Assembly: GCF_900111375.1 (NCBI RefSeq)
Contig: NZ_FOHB01000004.1
Coordinates: 1-64,000, forward strand
Origin: Pedococcus cremeus
Lineage (GTDB): Bacteria; Actinomycetota; Actinomycetes; Actinomycetales; Dermatophilaceae
Length of the DNA stretch: 64,000 bases
Direction of reading: 5' to 3'
A program made the position numbers and the translations under genes. This document shows positions 45,577 to 54,817 of the stretch, one piece after another (positions within the stretch are counted from its first letter, which is position 1; each line of letters begins with the position of its first letter). The notes below the pieces were generated by a model. It was not told the DNA's origin and made no database searches. It saw nothing but the letters and a program-made list of their open reading frames with translations.

Positions 45577-46905
45577 TCAGCCCTTGGCGATGTTCGCCAC
45601 GATCTCCTTCTGGGCCGCGTCGAAGCGGGCCTTCGGAGCCTTGCCGGAGATGACGTCGGCCGCGGCCTGGCCCAGCGGGCCCCAGACCGAGTTCATGGCC
45701 GGGATGTTCGGCATGGGCTTGCCGTCCTTGCCGGCCTCGTACCAGGCCTTGACGTCCTTGTCCTTGGCGGAGACCTCGTCGTAGGCCTCCTTCAGGGCCG
45801 GCGGGCGGCCACCCTGCTCGAAGAGCGCGAGCTGGACGTCCTTGCGCGGGACGTAGTTGGTGACGAACTCCTGCGCCAGGACGGCGTTCTTGGCCTTGGC
45901 GGAGACGTAGAACATCTGCACACCGAGGAACGGCTTCATCGCGCCGCCACCGGCGAGGCTCGGCAGGCTGGTGATCTCGTACTTGATGCCGGCCTTCTTG
46001 GCGTTCGGCACCGACCACGGGCCGGTGATGAAGAACGGCGCCTTGCCGCTGGTGAACAGGCCCTCGGCGTTCTCGTCGCCGACGTTGGTGGAGAGGATCT
46101 TCTCCTTGCCGAGCTTGGCGAGCTCCTCGGCACCCTTGATGGAGCCGGCGCTGTTGACGATGACCTTGTTGGGGTCGTAGTCGCCGTTGGCCTTGGTGGC
46201 GAAGATGCCGCCGTCGAAGGCGCTCAGGTAGGGGTAGGTGTAGTAGGCGTTACCGGTCTTGCCGACCTGCTGGATCAGGACGTTGGTGACCTTGCCGCCG
46301 GACTTCTTCTTGGCCTCGGTGCCCATCTTGACGAGCTCGTCCATCGTCTTGGGGGCGGTCGGGGCGAGCGCGGTGTTGCGCATCAGGCCGATGTTCTCCA
46401 CGGCGTAGGGGACGCCGTAGGTCTGGCCGTTGAACTTGGTGGCCGCGATGGAGTTCGCGGAGAACTTGGAGGCGACGTCACCGGAGAGCTGGATCGGGGC
46501 GACGGCGCCGTTCTGCACCAGCTCGCCCAGCCAGTCGTGGGCGCCGACGATGACGTCCGGGCCCTTGCCGACCTTGGTGGCGTCCTTGAACTGGGCGCGC
46601 AGGTCGACGGAGATCTGCACGGCGACCTTGACGCCGTTCTCCTTGCCGAACTCCTCGGCGTACTTCGTCAGGATCGGCGCGCGGTCGGCGTCGGTCCAGA
46701 TGACGAGGTCGGCCGCCTGGTCACGGACGGGGGCCTCGGTGCCGGTGGGGCTGGGGGCCGGGGCCGAGGTGGTGGTCTCCGTCGAGGAGGAGGCAGAGCT
46801 GGTCGAGCTCGAGCTGGAGGCTGCGTCGCCGCCGCCACCGCAGGCGCTCATGAGCAGCGCCGCGACACCCGTCACGGCCGCTGCGCCAAAGGCACGCTTG
46901 TGCAT
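45577..46905 (-). CDS. malE: Maltose/maltodextrin-binding lipoprotein MalE
   Basis: 442 residues from ATG 46905 behind AAGGAGAT. Lipoprotein signal ending LLMSACGGGG (Cys anchor), a long Ser/Thr linker, and a type 1 extracellular binding domain: LVIWTDADRAPILTKYAEEF, GPDVIVGAHDWLGELVQNGA, GVPYAVENIGLMRN, GKAPFFITGPWSVPNAKKAG. The SxxL/GPW pattern and operon place it as a maltodextrin receptor on the outer face of the membrane. Confidence 0.94.
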   Translation of the reverse strand: MHKRAFGAAAVTGVAALLMSACGGGGDAASSSSSTSSASSSTETTTSAPAPSPTGTEAPVRDQAADLVIWTDADRAPILTKYAEEFGKENGVKVAVQISVDLRAQFKDATKVGKGPDVIVGAHDWLGELVQNGAVAPIQLSGDVASKFSANSIAATKFNGQTYGVPYAVENIGLMRNTALAPTAPKTMDELVKMGTEAKKKSGGKVTNVLIQQVGKTGNAYYTYPYLSAFDGGIFATKANGDYDPNKVIVNSAGSIKGAEELAKLGKEKILSTNVGDENAEGLFTSGKAPFFITGPWSVPNAKKAGIKYEITSLPSLAGGGAMKPFLGVQMFYVSAKAKNAVLAQEFVTNYVPRKDVQLALFEQGGRPPALKEAYDEVSAKDKDVKAWYEAGKDGKPMPNIPAMNSVWGPLGQAAADVISGKAPKARFDAAQKEIVANIAKG

Positions 46906-46958
46906 GAAATCTCCTTGTAGTGCGCAGGGCGCATCCTTGCGGCCCTGACGGTGCGCTG

Positions 46959-47033
46959 AAGATAGCAAGAACTTGCAGCAAAACAGCCCCATACGCCTGC
47001 AAGAAATTGCATCGATCAGGTCACGGCTTGCAG
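46959..47033 (-). promoter_or_regulatory. malE promoter/operator region
   Basis: Two 12-base near-palindromes GCAAGAACTTGC (46965-46976) and GCAAGAAATTGC (46999-47010) and a third half-site CTTGCAG (47027-47033). CTTGCAG repeats are the published MalR targets in Streptomyces. A possible -10 TATCTT lies at 46964-46959 on the minus strand, so a bound repressor would block malE transcription. The rest of the 338-base malE/msiK gap (47034-47243) holds the msiK leader without other clear signals. Confidence 0.75.
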
Positions 47034-47243
47034 CGGACCGTCGACCCTGGCCCTCCCGCGGCCGTCGGCCGCCTGTGGGGCCGCCCCGAGGGCCTCCACC
47101 CCGCGTCGCAGGGTGGGCCGGTGTGGCCAAACGACGCGTCGTAGGACAGACTGACGCCACCGCGGGCACCGACGCCCGCGGGGCACCACCTTTACAACGG
47201 ATCGTCCGGCACGTTCCTGCCGGTGAAGGAAGGCAAAGACGCC

Positions 47244-48362
47244 ATGGCCACTGTGAAGTTCGACGAGGCAACCCGGATCTACCCGGGCAACGACATCCCG
47301 TCGGTCGACAAGCTCAACATCGACATCGCGGACGGGGAGTTCCTCGTCCTGGTCGGCCCCTCCGGGTGCGGCAAGTCGACGTCCCTGCGCATGCTCGCCG
47401 GCCTCGAAGAGGTCAACGACGGCAAGATCTGGATCGGTGACCGCGACGTCACCAACCTCTCCCCCAAGGACCGTGACGTCGCCATGGTCTTCCAGAACTA
47501 CGCGCTCTACCCGCACATGACGGTCGCCGACAACATGGGCTTCGCCCTGAAGATCGCCGGCGTCGACAAGAGCGAGATCACCAAGCGCGTCAAGGAAGCC
47601 GCCAAGATCCTCGACCTCGAGCCCTACCTCGAGCGCAAGCCGAAGGCCCTCTCCGGTGGCCAGCGCCAGCGCGTCGCCATGGGCCGCGCCATCGTGCGCC
47701 AGCCGCAGGTGTTCCTCATGGACGAGCCCCTGTCGAACCTCGACGCCAAGCTGCGCGTGCAGACCCGCACCCAGATCGCCTCGCTCCAGCGCCGCCTCGG
47801 CGTCACCACGGTCTACGTCACGCACGACCAGATCGAGGCCATGACGATGGGTGACCGCGTCGCGGTGCTCAAGGACGGCATCCTGCAGCAGTGCGACACC
47901 CCGCGCCGCATGTACGACCACCCGAACAACGTCTTCGTCGCCGGCTTCATCGGCTCCCCCGCCATGAACCTGCTCGACGTCGCCGTGGTCGACGGTGGCG
48001 TGAAGCTCGGCACCGGCACCTACCCAGTCGCCCGTGACCACCTCAAGGACGCCCACGGCCGCAGCGTCACGATGGGCGTGCGGCCCGAGGACCTCGACCT
48101 CACGACCGAGGGCAATGGCATCCCGGTCGTCGTCGACGTCGTCGAGGAGCTCGGCGCGGACGCCTACATCTACGGCACCGCCAAGGACGCCCACCAGCAC
48201 CAGGACTACGACGAGTCCGGCGGCGACCTGCCCGAGCGTCCCTTCATCGCGCGGGTCGACGGCCGTCGTCCCCCGCAGAAGGGCGAGACGGTCTACCTCG
48301 CCCCCAAGGAGGGCCACGTCCACATGTTCGACACGGAGAACGGCCTGCGCCTCGGCGACTGA
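47244..48362 (+). CDS. msiK: ABC transporter ATPase for sugars (MsiK/UgpC type)
   Basis: 372 residues from ATG 47244, GAAGGAAGG upstream. Walker A GPSGCGKSTSLRML, signature LSGGQRQRVAMGRAIVRQPQ, Walker B VFLMDEPLSNLDAKLR, switch His VYVTHDQIEAMTMGD, and a C-terminal TOBE-like regulatory domain (VTMGVRPEDLDLT). In Streptomyces MsiK serves several sugar transporters; the absence of an ATPase in malEFG suits the same arrangement here. A hairpin terminator follows. Confidence 0.95.
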   Translation: MATVKFDEATRIYPGNDIPSVDKLNIDIADGEFLVLVGPSGCGKSTSLRMLAGLEEVNDGKIWIGDRDVTNLSPKDRDVAMVFQNYALYPHMTVADNMGFALKIAGVDKSEITKRVKEAAKILDLEPYLERKPKALSGGQRQRVAMGRAIVRQPQVFLMDEPLSNLDAKLRVQTRTQIASLQRRLGVTTVYVTHDQIEAMTMGDRVAVLKDGILQQCDTPRRMYDHPNNVFVAGFIGSPAMNLLDVAVVDGGVKLGTGTYPVARDHLKDAHGRSVTMGVRPEDLDLTTEGNGIPVVVDVVEELGADAYIYGTAKDAHQHQDYDESGGDLPERPFIARVDGRRPPQKGETVYLAPKEGHVHMFDTENGLRLGD

Positions 48363-48380
48363 CCTCCAGCACGTATGCCG

Positions 48381-48414
48381 GTGGGCCGGCACCCGTTCGC
48401 GGGTGCCGGCCCAC
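48381..48414 (+). terminator. Hairpin terminator after msiK
   Basis: GTGGGCCGGCACCC (48381-48394) pairs perfectly with GGGTGCCGGCCCAC (48401-48414), loop GTTCGC, 19 bases after the msiK stop. A GTATGCCG octamer (48373-48380) borders the stem. Confidence 0.85.
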
Positions 48415-48430
48415 TGCCGTGTCCGGCTCG

Positions 48431-48493
48431 GTGTTCCGACTCCGTGTTCCGACTCCATGTGGTCACCGGTGGTCAGTAGTCACCGGTGGTCAG
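48431..48493. repeat. Two pairs of direct repeats before the DUF4032 gene
   Basis: GTGTTCCGACTCC occurs back to back (48431-48443, 48444-48456). TCACCGGTGGTCAG occurs twice with a 17-base period (48463-48476, 48480-48493). They sit between the msiK terminator and the next start and may be operator-like or simple tandem slippage. Confidence 0.8.
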
Positions 48494-48523
48494 CCGTGCC
48501 GGGTCGAGCGCTGACCTGACACC

Positions 48524-49795
48524 ATGGGGCGCGTGGCACTGGAGATCACCGCAGCCCGACCGGACCCGGCCCTGCTCGACCTGCCGTGGCACCTGCCGCT
48601 GGAGACCTGGCCGGAGGAGCACCTCGCCGCCCTGCCCCGCGGCATCTCGCGGCACGTGGTGCGCTTCGTCAAGCTCTCGCACCGGGTGCTGGCGGTCAAG
48701 GAGATCAAGACCGACATCGCCTTCCGCGAGTACCACATGCTGCGCGCCCTGGGCCGGCTCGACCTGCCCTGCGTCGAGCCGTTCGGCATCGTCAGCGGCC
48801 GTGAGCAGGAGGACGGCACGGTGCTCGACGGCTGCCTGCTCACCCGCCACCTGCAGTTCTCGCTCCCCTACCGCGCCCTGTTCAGCCAGACCCTGCGGCC
48901 CGACACCGCCAAGCGCCTCATCGACGCCCTCGCGGTGCTCCTCGTCCGGCTGCACCTCGAGGGCTTCTGGTGGGGCGACGTGTCGCTGTCCAACACCCTC
49001 TTCCGGCGCGACGCCGGCGCGTTCGCGGCATACCTCGTCGACGCCGAGACCGGTGAGCTGCACCAGACGCTCACCCCGGGACAGCGCGAGCACGACCTCG
49101 ACATCGCCCGCGTCAACATCGCCGGCGAGCTGATGGACCTCGAGGCCGGCGGGCTGCTGCACGAGTCCGCCGACCCGATCGAGACCTCCAACCGGATCGT
49201 GACGCGCTACACCGACCTGTGGGAGGAGCTCACCGGCCTCGAGCGGTTCGAGAAGGGCGACCGGTGGCGCGTCGACGAGCGGATCCGCCGGCTCAACGAG
49301 CTCGGCTTCGACGTCGACGAGCTCGCCATCTCGACCGACATCGGCGGCACCACGATCCAGATCCAGCCCAAGGTCGTCGATGCCGGCCACCACTCCCGCC
49401 GGCTGCTGCGCCTCACCGGCCTCGACGTCGAGGAGAACCAGGCCCGCCGGCTGCTCAACGACCTCGACGCCTTCCGGGCGTCGCAGGACCGCCAGGGTGA
49501 GGACGAGGAGATCGTCGCCCACGACTGGCTGGCCCGCATCTACGAGCCGGTCACCCGCACCGTGCCCCGCGACCTCACCGCCAAGCTGGAGCCCGCCGAG
49601 GTCTTCCACGAGGTGCTCGAGCACCGCTGGTACATGTCGGAGCGCGCGGGCCACGACGTGCCGATCGAGGACGCCATCCAGGACTACGTGAAGACCGTGC
49701 TGCCGGGAAAGCCGGACGAGAAGTCGGTGCTCGGCGTCGACACCGTCGAGATGCCGGTGATCGCCATGCTGGGCGACGAGATCGGCGAGGGCTGA
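48524..49795 (+). CDS. DUF4032 protein with kinase-like (LPS kinase-related) core
   Basis: 423 residues from ATG 48524 (GTG 48533 alternative). N-terminal half resembles a small kinase-like fold: a VKEIKTDIAFREYHMLRAL helix with the expected ATP Lys, and LEGFWWGDVSLSNTLFRRDA in place of the catalytic loop. The C-terminal half is the DUF4032 region (HDWLARIYEPVTRTVPRDLT, EVLEHRWYMSERAGHDVPIE). Substrate unknown. Downstream of msiK on the same strand but behind a terminator, so probably independently expressed. Confidence 0.85.
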   Translation: MGRVALEITAARPDPALLDLPWHLPLETWPEEHLAALPRGISRHVVRFVKLSHRVLAVKEIKTDIAFREYHMLRALGRLDLPCVEPFGIVSGREQEDGTVLDGCLLTRHLQFSLPYRALFSQTLRPDTAKRLIDALAVLLVRLHLEGFWWGDVSLSNTLFRRDAGAFAAYLVDAETGELHQTLTPGQREHDLDIARVNIAGELMDLEAGGLLHESADPIETSNRIVTRYTDLWEELTGLERFEKGDRWRVDERIRRLNELGFDVDELAISTDIGGTTIQIQPKVVDAGHHSRRLLRLTGLDVEENQARRLLNDLDAFRASQDRQGEDEEIVAHDWLARIYEPVTRTVPRDLTAKLEPAEVFHEVLEHRWYMSERAGHDVPIEDAIQDYVKTVLPGKPDEKSVLGVDTVEMPVIAMLGDEIGEG

Positions 49796-49817
49796 GGGCC
49801 GCCCGAGCGACGGTCGC

Positions 49818-50546
49818 TCAGTAGCGCGGGGCCGACTGCGCCTCGAACCAGGCGCTGGACTCCTTGCGCCACAGGAAGAACACCGCGACGCCGCCGACGA
49901 TCGTGCCCGCCACCGACAGGATGGTCAGCAGCGGGGTGACGCTGGCCTGCGCCAGGCTGCTGAGAGCGGAGAGCAGCCCCAGGGCGAAGAGGATGGTGGC
50001 GACGATGCGCGCCCACGTCCTGCCCCTGCCGTTCTGCCACGCCATCAGCAGCCACAGCCCGGCCTCGACCAGGCCGAACACGACGGCGACTGCCAGGATC
50101 ACGGTCACGAACCCGTCGAGCGTTCCCGGGTCCATGGAGGAGCCGGAGGTGGCGATGGCGTCGCGGATCTGCGTCCGCATCGCGTCGCCCATGGTCGGGG
50201 TCAGCAGCGCGCTCACCAGGCTGAGGGCGGCGCCCACCCACATGAGGCGCACCGCCGTGGTGACCGAGGCGGGGCGCGGACCGGCGGGTTGGGGCGCGCC
50301 GGCGGCCGGCGGCATACCGGGCATGCCCCCCGCGTAGCCCGGCATCGGAGCCGGCACCTGACCCGGCATCTGACCGGGCATCTGACCCGGCATCTGACCC
50401 GGCATCTGACCCGGTGCGGCACCCGGGTACGCCGGCGGCGGTCCCGGGTAGCCGGCCCCAGGGTAGCCCTGGGGTCCCGGCTGGCCCTGGGGCTGGCCCG
50501 GGGGCTGGCCCTGCGGCTCCGGCGGCGGCGGGTACGGGCTGCTCAT
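49818..50546 (-). CDS. Pro/Gln-rich membrane protein with GQMP repeats
   Basis: 242 residues from ATG 50546 behind AAGGAGAA. The N-terminal third is Pro/Gly/Gln rich with a fourfold GQMP repeat encoded by five 12-bp units at 50353-50412. About four membrane helices follow (LMWVGAALSLVSALLTPT, VTVILAVAVVFGLVEAGLWL, ARIVATILFALGLLSALSSL, LTILSVAGTIVGGVAVFFLW). The repeat arm probably lies in the cytoplasm. Last gene of a three-gene run with two other small membrane proteins (21-base gap). Function unknown. Confidence 0.85.
   Translation of the reverse strand: MSSPYPPPPEPQGQPPGQPQGQPGPQGYPGAGYPGPPPAYPGAAPGQMPGQMPGQMPGQMPGQVPAPMPGYAGGMPGMPPAAGAPQPAGPRPASVTTAVRLMWVGAALSLVSALLTPTMGDAMRTQIRDAIATSGSSMDPGTLDGFVTVILAVAVVFGLVEAGLWLLMAWQNGRGRTWARIVATILFALGLLSALSSLAQASVTPLLTILSVAGTIVGGVAVFFLWRKESSAWFEAQSAPRY
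50353..50412 (-). repeat. Five 12-bp coding repeats (GQMP arm)
   Basis: Units GGCATCTGACCC, with small variations in the first two copies, encode Gly-Gln-Met-Pro (one copy GQVP). In-frame length change by slippage is possible without breaking the gene. Confidence 0.9.
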
Positions 50547-50567
50547 GAGGTTCTCCTTGGCGACTGG

Positions 50568-51014
50568 TCAGGCGGGTGACAGCAGCGTCATCCCGGGAAG
50601 GTTGCGGGCCACGCCGAACAGCACGACGAGAGCCGCAGCCGCCCACTGCACCCATGCTGGCACCGACGCCCTCGCCGTCGTGGGCGTTCCCCACCGCCCG
50701 CGCACCCAGCCGAGCCACGCCCAGGCCAGCACGGGCAGCGACAGCACGGCCAGGGGGTTGCGGGCCAGGGCGCCCGCGAGGTCGCGATGGGCGAGGTCGT
50801 GCAGCGCGCGCATCGTGCCGCACCCCGGGCAGTAGAGGCCGGTGGCCGCGAGCAACGGGCAGGTCGGGTAGTGGCCCGGCTCGTTCGGGTCCACCACCGC
50901 GACGAGCACCCACCCGGCCGCGACGGCGCCGAGCCAGAGCAGGGGAACGCCGAGCGCCCTGCGTCCCTCACGGAGGAGGTCGGCAGGGCGCTTCCCGACG
51001 GTCGGTGCGGTCAC
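50568..51014 (-). CDS. DUF2752 membrane protein
   Basis: 148 residues from GTG 51014. Signature of DUF2752: PTCPLLAATGLYCPGCGTMR ALHDLAHRDLAGALARNPLA, with the CPGCG motif, plus about four hydrophobic helices. Function unknown. Middle gene of three: the DUF4190 gene ends 19 bases upstream and the GQMP-repeat gene starts 21 bases downstream. Confidence 0.9.
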   Translation of the reverse strand: MTAPTVGKRPADLLREGRRALGVPLLWLGAVAAGWVLVAVVDPNEPGHYPTCPLLAATGLYCPGCGTMRALHDLAHRDLAGALARNPLAVLSLPVLAWAWLGWVRGRWGTPTTARASVPAWVQWAAAALVVLFGVARNLPGMTLLSPA

Positions 51015-51033
51015 GGCACGCCAGGGAGTGGTG

Positions 51034-51465
51034 CTAGTAGGTGGTCGAGTTGGACGTCATGACTCCGGTCGCGATGAGGATGATCCAGGTGATGACTCCG
51101 ACGACCAGGAAGACCGTGCCGATGATGCCGCAGATCCGGCCGGCGTTGACGGTGCCCCGGTTCGAGTAGGCACCCGGGTTGGCGTCGATCTCGCGGATCG
51201 CCCGGTTGCCCATGATCCACGCGACCGGGCCGAGCAGCTGGATGCAGACGATCGACGCGATGCCGAGGATCAGGATGAGCGTGCCCTGCGGGTGCTCCCG
51301 CGGCCCCATCGGGCCGGCGCCCTCGACGTAGCCCGGGGCGGGCGGCGGCGCGGAGTACCCCCCACCTCCGGGGGGCGGAGGCGGGTAGCCGCCTCCACCA
51401 GGCGGCGGAGGCGGGTAGCCGCCCCCACCAGGCGGCGGAGGCGGGTTGGAACCGTAGTCGGACAT
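51034..51465 (-). CDS. DUF4190 membrane protein with Pro/Gly-rich arm
   Basis: 143 residues. ATG 51465 is preferred to 51471 because GAAAGG sits six bases before it. The arm (GGGGYPPPPP repeated) is encoded by a 30-bp tandem repeat at about 51366-51446. Two membrane helices follow (GTLILILGIASIVCIQLLGP and ICGIIGTVFLVVGVITWIIL) with the DUF4190 centre VAWIMGNRAIREIDANPGAY. First gene of a three-gene set of small membrane proteins. Function unknown. Confidence 0.88.
   Translation of the reverse strand: MSDYGSNPPPPPGGGGYPPPPPGGGGYPPPPPGGGGYSAPPPAPGYVEGAGPMGPREHPQGTLILILGIASIVCIQLLGPVAWIMGNRAIREIDANPGAYSNRGTVNAGRICGIIGTVFLVVGVITWIILIATGVMTSNSTTY
51366..51446 (-). repeat. 30-bp tandem coding repeat (PPPPPGGGGY arm)
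   Basis: Three near-identical copies encode the Pro5-Gly4-Tyr arm of the DUF4190 protein. Boundaries are approximate because the first copy has diverged. Confidence 0.8.
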
Positions 51466-51529
51466 GCCCATCCTTTCGCTGGCGCTCCCCCATGGGCGCG
51501 GCTGCAGCGAACGGTATCGGAAACGTCCC

Positions 51530-52519
51530 TTACGACCGGGTTGCGCCGGCCGCGCGTCGCCTCGCGATCTCGTACAGGGTCACGCCCGTCGCGATGCCGG
51601 CGTTGAGCGACTCGACGGCCGACGACATCGGGATCGAGACGATCTGGTCGCACGTCTCACCGACGAGGCGCGAGAGCCCCTTGCCCTCCGAGCCCACCAC
51701 GACGACGAGCGGCTCCGACGCGAGCTCGAGCTCGGGCAGGGAGACGTCGCCGTCCATGTCGAGGCCGAGGATGAAGAAGCCGGCCTTGCGGAAGTCCTCG
51801 AGGCTGCGCGTGAGGTTCGACGCCAGGGCGACCGGCACCCGCGCCGCGGCACCCGCCGACGTCTTCCACGCGCTGGCCGTCATGCCCACAGACCGGCGCT
51901 CGGTGACGATGACGCCGTGGCCGCCGAACGCCGCCACGGAACGGATGATGGCACCCAGGTTGCGCGGGTCGGTGATGCCGTCGAGGGCCACGACGAGCGG
52001 GATGCCCGGCGCCTCGGGGTCGACGAGGTCGGACGGGTGGGCGTACTCGTAGGGCGGCACCTGCAGTGCCAGGCCCTGGTGCACCGCTCCGTCGGTGAGG
52101 CGGTCGAGCTCACCGCGCGGGGTCTCGAGGATCGGTATGCCGCGCTCGGTCGCCGTCTTCAGCGCCTCCCGCACGCGGTCGTCGGCGTCGATGCGTCCGG
52201 CGACGTACATCGTCGTGACCGGGATGTTCGCGCGCAGCGCCTCGACGACCGAGTTGCGCCCGGCGACGATCTCGCTGGAGCTCTTGGACCGGCGACCGCC
52301 CGAGGGGCGGCCCCCGCCGGGACGGCCGGCACCTGCGCCGCCCCGTTTCGCGGCGGCCTTGGCCATCTTGTGCGCCTTGTGGTTCGGGCGATCGGCCGCC
52401 TTGGGGGTCGGGCCCTTGCCCTCGAGCCCGCGGCGGCGCTGGCCGCCTGAGCCGACGGTCGCGCCCTTCTTGGATTCGCCCTTGCGGATCGCCCCGCGGC
52501 GCTGGGAGTTGCCTGCCAT
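51530..52519 (-). CDS. rlmB: 23S rRNA (guanosine2251-2'-O)-methyltransferase
   Basis: 329 residues. A basic, disordered N-terminal extension (about 75 residues with [15 protein letters not shown]) precedes the substrate-binding domain ([20 protein letters not shown]) and the SpoU/TrmH knot: [55 protein letters not shown]. It methylates a 23S rRNA guanosine with SAM. ATG behind GAGAGG, nine bases after the cysS stop: an operon. Confidence 0.93.
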   Translation of the reverse strand: MAGNSQRRGAIRKGESKKGATVGSGGQRRRGLEGKGPTPKAADRPNHKAHKMAKAAAKRGGAGAGRPGGGRPSGGRRSKSSSEIVAGRNSVVEALRANIPVTTMYVAGRIDADDRVREALKTATERGIPILETPRGELDRLTDGAVHQGLALQVPPYEYAHPSDLVDPEAPGIPLVVALDGITDPRNLGAIIRSVAAFGGHGVIVTERRSVGMTASAWKTSAGAAARVPVALASNLTRSLEDFRKAGFFILGLDMDGDVSLPELELASEPLVVVVGSEGKGLSRLVGETCDQIVSIPMSSAVESLNAGIATGVTLYEIARRRAAGATRS

Positions 52520-52528
52520 GTGTGCCTC

Positions 52529-53968
52529 TCAGCCCTCGGTGCGACGGGTCATCGACCACGACGCACCGGAGGCGGTGTCCTCGATCTGGATGCCGACCGC
52601 GCCGAGCTGCTCGCGGATCGCGTCGGCGGTGGCGTAGTCGCGTGCGGCCCGGGCCGCAGCACGGGCCTCGAGCTGGACGCCGACGAGCGCGTCGAGCGCC
52701 AGCTGGGCCTCGTTGCCGTGGTTCGCGGAGCCGCCGTCCCAGTGCGGGTCGAGCGGGTTCACCCCGAGCAGGTCGGTCATGGCCACGACGTGGGCGAAGG
52801 CCTCGGCCACACCCTCGTCGTCGCCGTCGTCGAGCGCGGTGTTGCCGGCACGCACGGTCTCGTGCACCACCGCGAGCGCGCCCGAGACGTTGAGGTCGTC
52901 GTCCATCGCCTCGGCGAAGGCCTCGGGAACGCGGCTGTGGTCGGGTGTCGCGTCCATGCCGGGCAGGGACCGCAGCGCGCGCCGCAGGAAGCCGTCGATG
53001 CGCTCGACGGCGGAGTCGGCCTCCTCCAGCGATCCCTCGTGGTACTCGATCGTCGAGCGGTAGTGCGCGGCGGTCAGGTAGTAGCGGACGGCGAGGGGAC
53101 GGGCCACCTTGGTGACCTCACTGACGACGAGCGAGTTGCCGAGCGACTTGCTCATCTTCTCGCCGGCCACCGTCACCCAGGCGTTGTGCAGCCAGAAGTT
53201 GGCGAAGTCGAGCCCGGCCGCACGCGACTGGGCCTGCTCGTTCTCGTGGTGCGGGAAGCGCAGGTCCACGCCACCACCGTGGATGTCGAACGCGTCGCCG
53301 AGGTACTTGCGCGCCATGGCCGAGCACTCGAGGTGCCAGCCCGGCCGGCCGGTGCCGAACGGCGTCGGCCACGAGGCGGTCGGCGGCTCGGACTCCTTGC
53401 GCCCCTTCCACAGGGCGAAGTCGCGGGGGTCGCGCTTGCCGCGCGGGTCGGCGTCCTCGGCCGCGGCCATGTCCTCGATCCGCTGGTGGGTCAGCGCGCC
53501 GTACTCCGGGAAGCTGCGGACGTCGAAGTAGACGTCGCCGCTGCCGTCGGGGGCCGCGTAGGCGTGGCCCTTCTCGACGAGAACCTGCATGAGCTCGACC
53601 ATCTCGGGGATGTGCCCGGTCGCGCGCGGCTCGTACGTCGGCGGCAGCACACCGAGGAGGTCGAGGGCCTTGGCCGTCTCGATCTCGTTCCGGTACGACA
53701 GGGCGTACCAGGGCTCGCCGGCCTCGGCCGACTTGGCGAGGATCTTGTCGTCGATGTCGGTGACGTTGCGGATCAGGTTGACCTGGTAGCCGTAGCGGCC
53801 CTCGAGCCAGCGGCGCAGCACGTCGAACGCGACGGCGAAGCGCACGTGCCCGATGTGCGGGGCGCTCTGGGTCGTGAGCCCACAGATGTAGATCCCCACC
53901 TGACCTGGCACCAGCGGGGTGAAGTCGCGCAGCTCGCGCGCGGCGGTGTCGAACAGGCGGAGGCTCAC
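52529..53968 (-). CDS. cysS: Cysteinyl-tRNA synthetase
   Basis: 479 residues from GTG 53968. Class I motifs [10 protein letters not shown] (HIGH) and [11 protein letters not shown] (KMSKS); zinc ligands in [18 protein letters not shown], and [15 protein letters not shown]. It loads cysteine on tRNA-Cys. No Shine-Dalgarno is visible; TAACCT seven bases before the GTG could serve as -10 of a leaderless transcript. Leads an operon with rlmB. Confidence 0.95.
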   Translation of the reverse strand: MSLRLFDTAARELRDFTPLVPGQVGIYICGLTTQSAPHIGHVRFAVAFDVLRRWLEGRYGYQVNLIRNVTDIDDKILAKSAEAGEPWYALSYRNEIETAKALDLLGVLPPTYEPRATGHIPEMVELMQVLVEKGHAYAAPDGSGDVYFDVRSFPEYGALTHQRIEDMAAAEDADPRGKRDPRDFALWKGRKESEPPTASWPTPFGTGRPGWHLECSAMARKYLGDAFDIHGGGVDLRFPHHENEQAQSRAAGLDFANFWLHNAWVTVAGEKMSKSLGNSLVVSEVTKVARPLAVRYYLTAAHYRSTIEYHEGSLEEADSAVERIDGFLRRALRSLPGMDATPDHSRVPEAFAEAMDDDLNVSGALAVVHETVRAGNTALDDGDDEGVAEAFAHVVAMTDLLGVNPLDPHWDGGSANHGNEAQLALDALVGVQLEARAAARAARDYATADAIREQLGAVGIQIEDTASGASWSMTRRTEG

Positions 53969-54148
53969 CCGCGCAAGGTTACCCGCGGGTGGCACCACGG
54001 GACTAAACGGCGAATCGTGCGGTGTGCGCTACGGAGGTGGTGCTGGGGGCCGACATGGACCGCGCCGAGGTCGAGGCGGCGCTGCTCGGCGAGCCCCTGA
54101 TCCTCGAGCGACCCTTCTGGACCGGCGAGCGGCCACTGGACCTGACGG
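53969..54148. other. Gap between cysS and the MBL-fold gene
   Basis: 180 bases. Plus-strand reading from 54022 gives a short protein-like stretch (VVLGADMDRAEVEAALLGEP) that runs into the antisense of the next gene; it might be a fragment of an older gene, for example of a CobW-type C-terminus, but I cannot support this. Also likely holds the cysS promoter (see cysS). Confidence 0.35.
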
Positions 54149-54817
54149 TCACTGGCCGCGGTCGAGCCACTCCTGCAGGTGCGGCGCCTCCGCCCCGATC
54201 ACCGTCGAGTCACCGTGCCCGGTCAGCACGACCGTCTCGTCGGGCAGGGTCAGCAGCTTGTCGCGGATCGAGTCGATGATCGTCGGGAAGTCGCTGTACG
54301 ACCGCCCCGTCGCGCCCGGGCCACCGTTGAACAGGGTGTCACCGCTGAAGACCACGCCGAGCTGGGGCGCGTAGAAGCAGCAGGCGCCCGGCGAGTGCCC
54401 CGGCGTGTGGATGACGTGCAGCTCGACGTCGCCGACCGTGATGGTGTCGCCGTCCCGCAGCTCACGGTCGGGGGTCACGGGGTAGACCGCGTCCCAGAGC
54501 ACGCGGTCGTCCGGGTGCAGGTACGCCGGGGCGCGGGTGGCGTCGCAGACCTCGCCCACGCCGTTGATGTGGTCGTTGTGCGCGTGGGTGCACAGCACCG
54601 CGGTGACCTTGCGGTCGTGCGGGACCGACTTCACGATCGCCCGCGCGTCGTGGGCGGGGTCGATGACGACACACTCCTTGTCGTCGCCCACGATCCAGAC
54701 GTTGTTGTCGACCTCCCACGAGCCGCCGTCGAGCTCGAAGGTGCCGGAGGTGACCAGGCGCTCGACCCGCACGCCACCGGCGGACGGCGCGATGTCCGGC
54801 ACGAGCTCGGCCGGCAT
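54149..54817 (-). CDS. Metallo-beta-lactamase-fold hydrolase
   Basis: 222 residues, ATG overlapping the mscR stop by one base. Zinc motif CTHAHNDHING (HxHxDH), then HTPGHSPGACCFYAPQLG, VVFSGDTLFNGGPGATGRS and TGHGDSTVIGAE. The glyoxalase II/hydroxyacylglutathione hydrolase-like order is clear. Beside the mycothiol-dependent dehydrogenase it probably hydrolyses the S-formylmycothiol or a similar thioester product; this pairing is seen in actinobacteria but the substrate here is inferred. Confidence 0.88.
   Translation of the reverse strand: MPAELVPDIAPSAGGVRVERLVTSGTFELDGGSWEVDNNVWIVGDDKECVVIDPAHDARAIVKSVPHDRKVTAVLCTHAHNDHINGVGEVCDATRAPAYLHPDDRVLWDAVYPVTPDRELRDGDTITVGDVELHVIHTPGHSPGACCFYAPQLGVVFSGDTLFNGGPGATGRSYSDFPTIIDSIRDKLLTLPDETVVLTGHGDSTVIGAEAPHLQEWLDRGQ

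Noticed and set aside
54022-54279. A plus-strand gene opposite the MBL-fold gene.
   Set aside because: The frame becomes Arg/Ser/Pro-rich antisense after about 40 residues and has no ribosome site.
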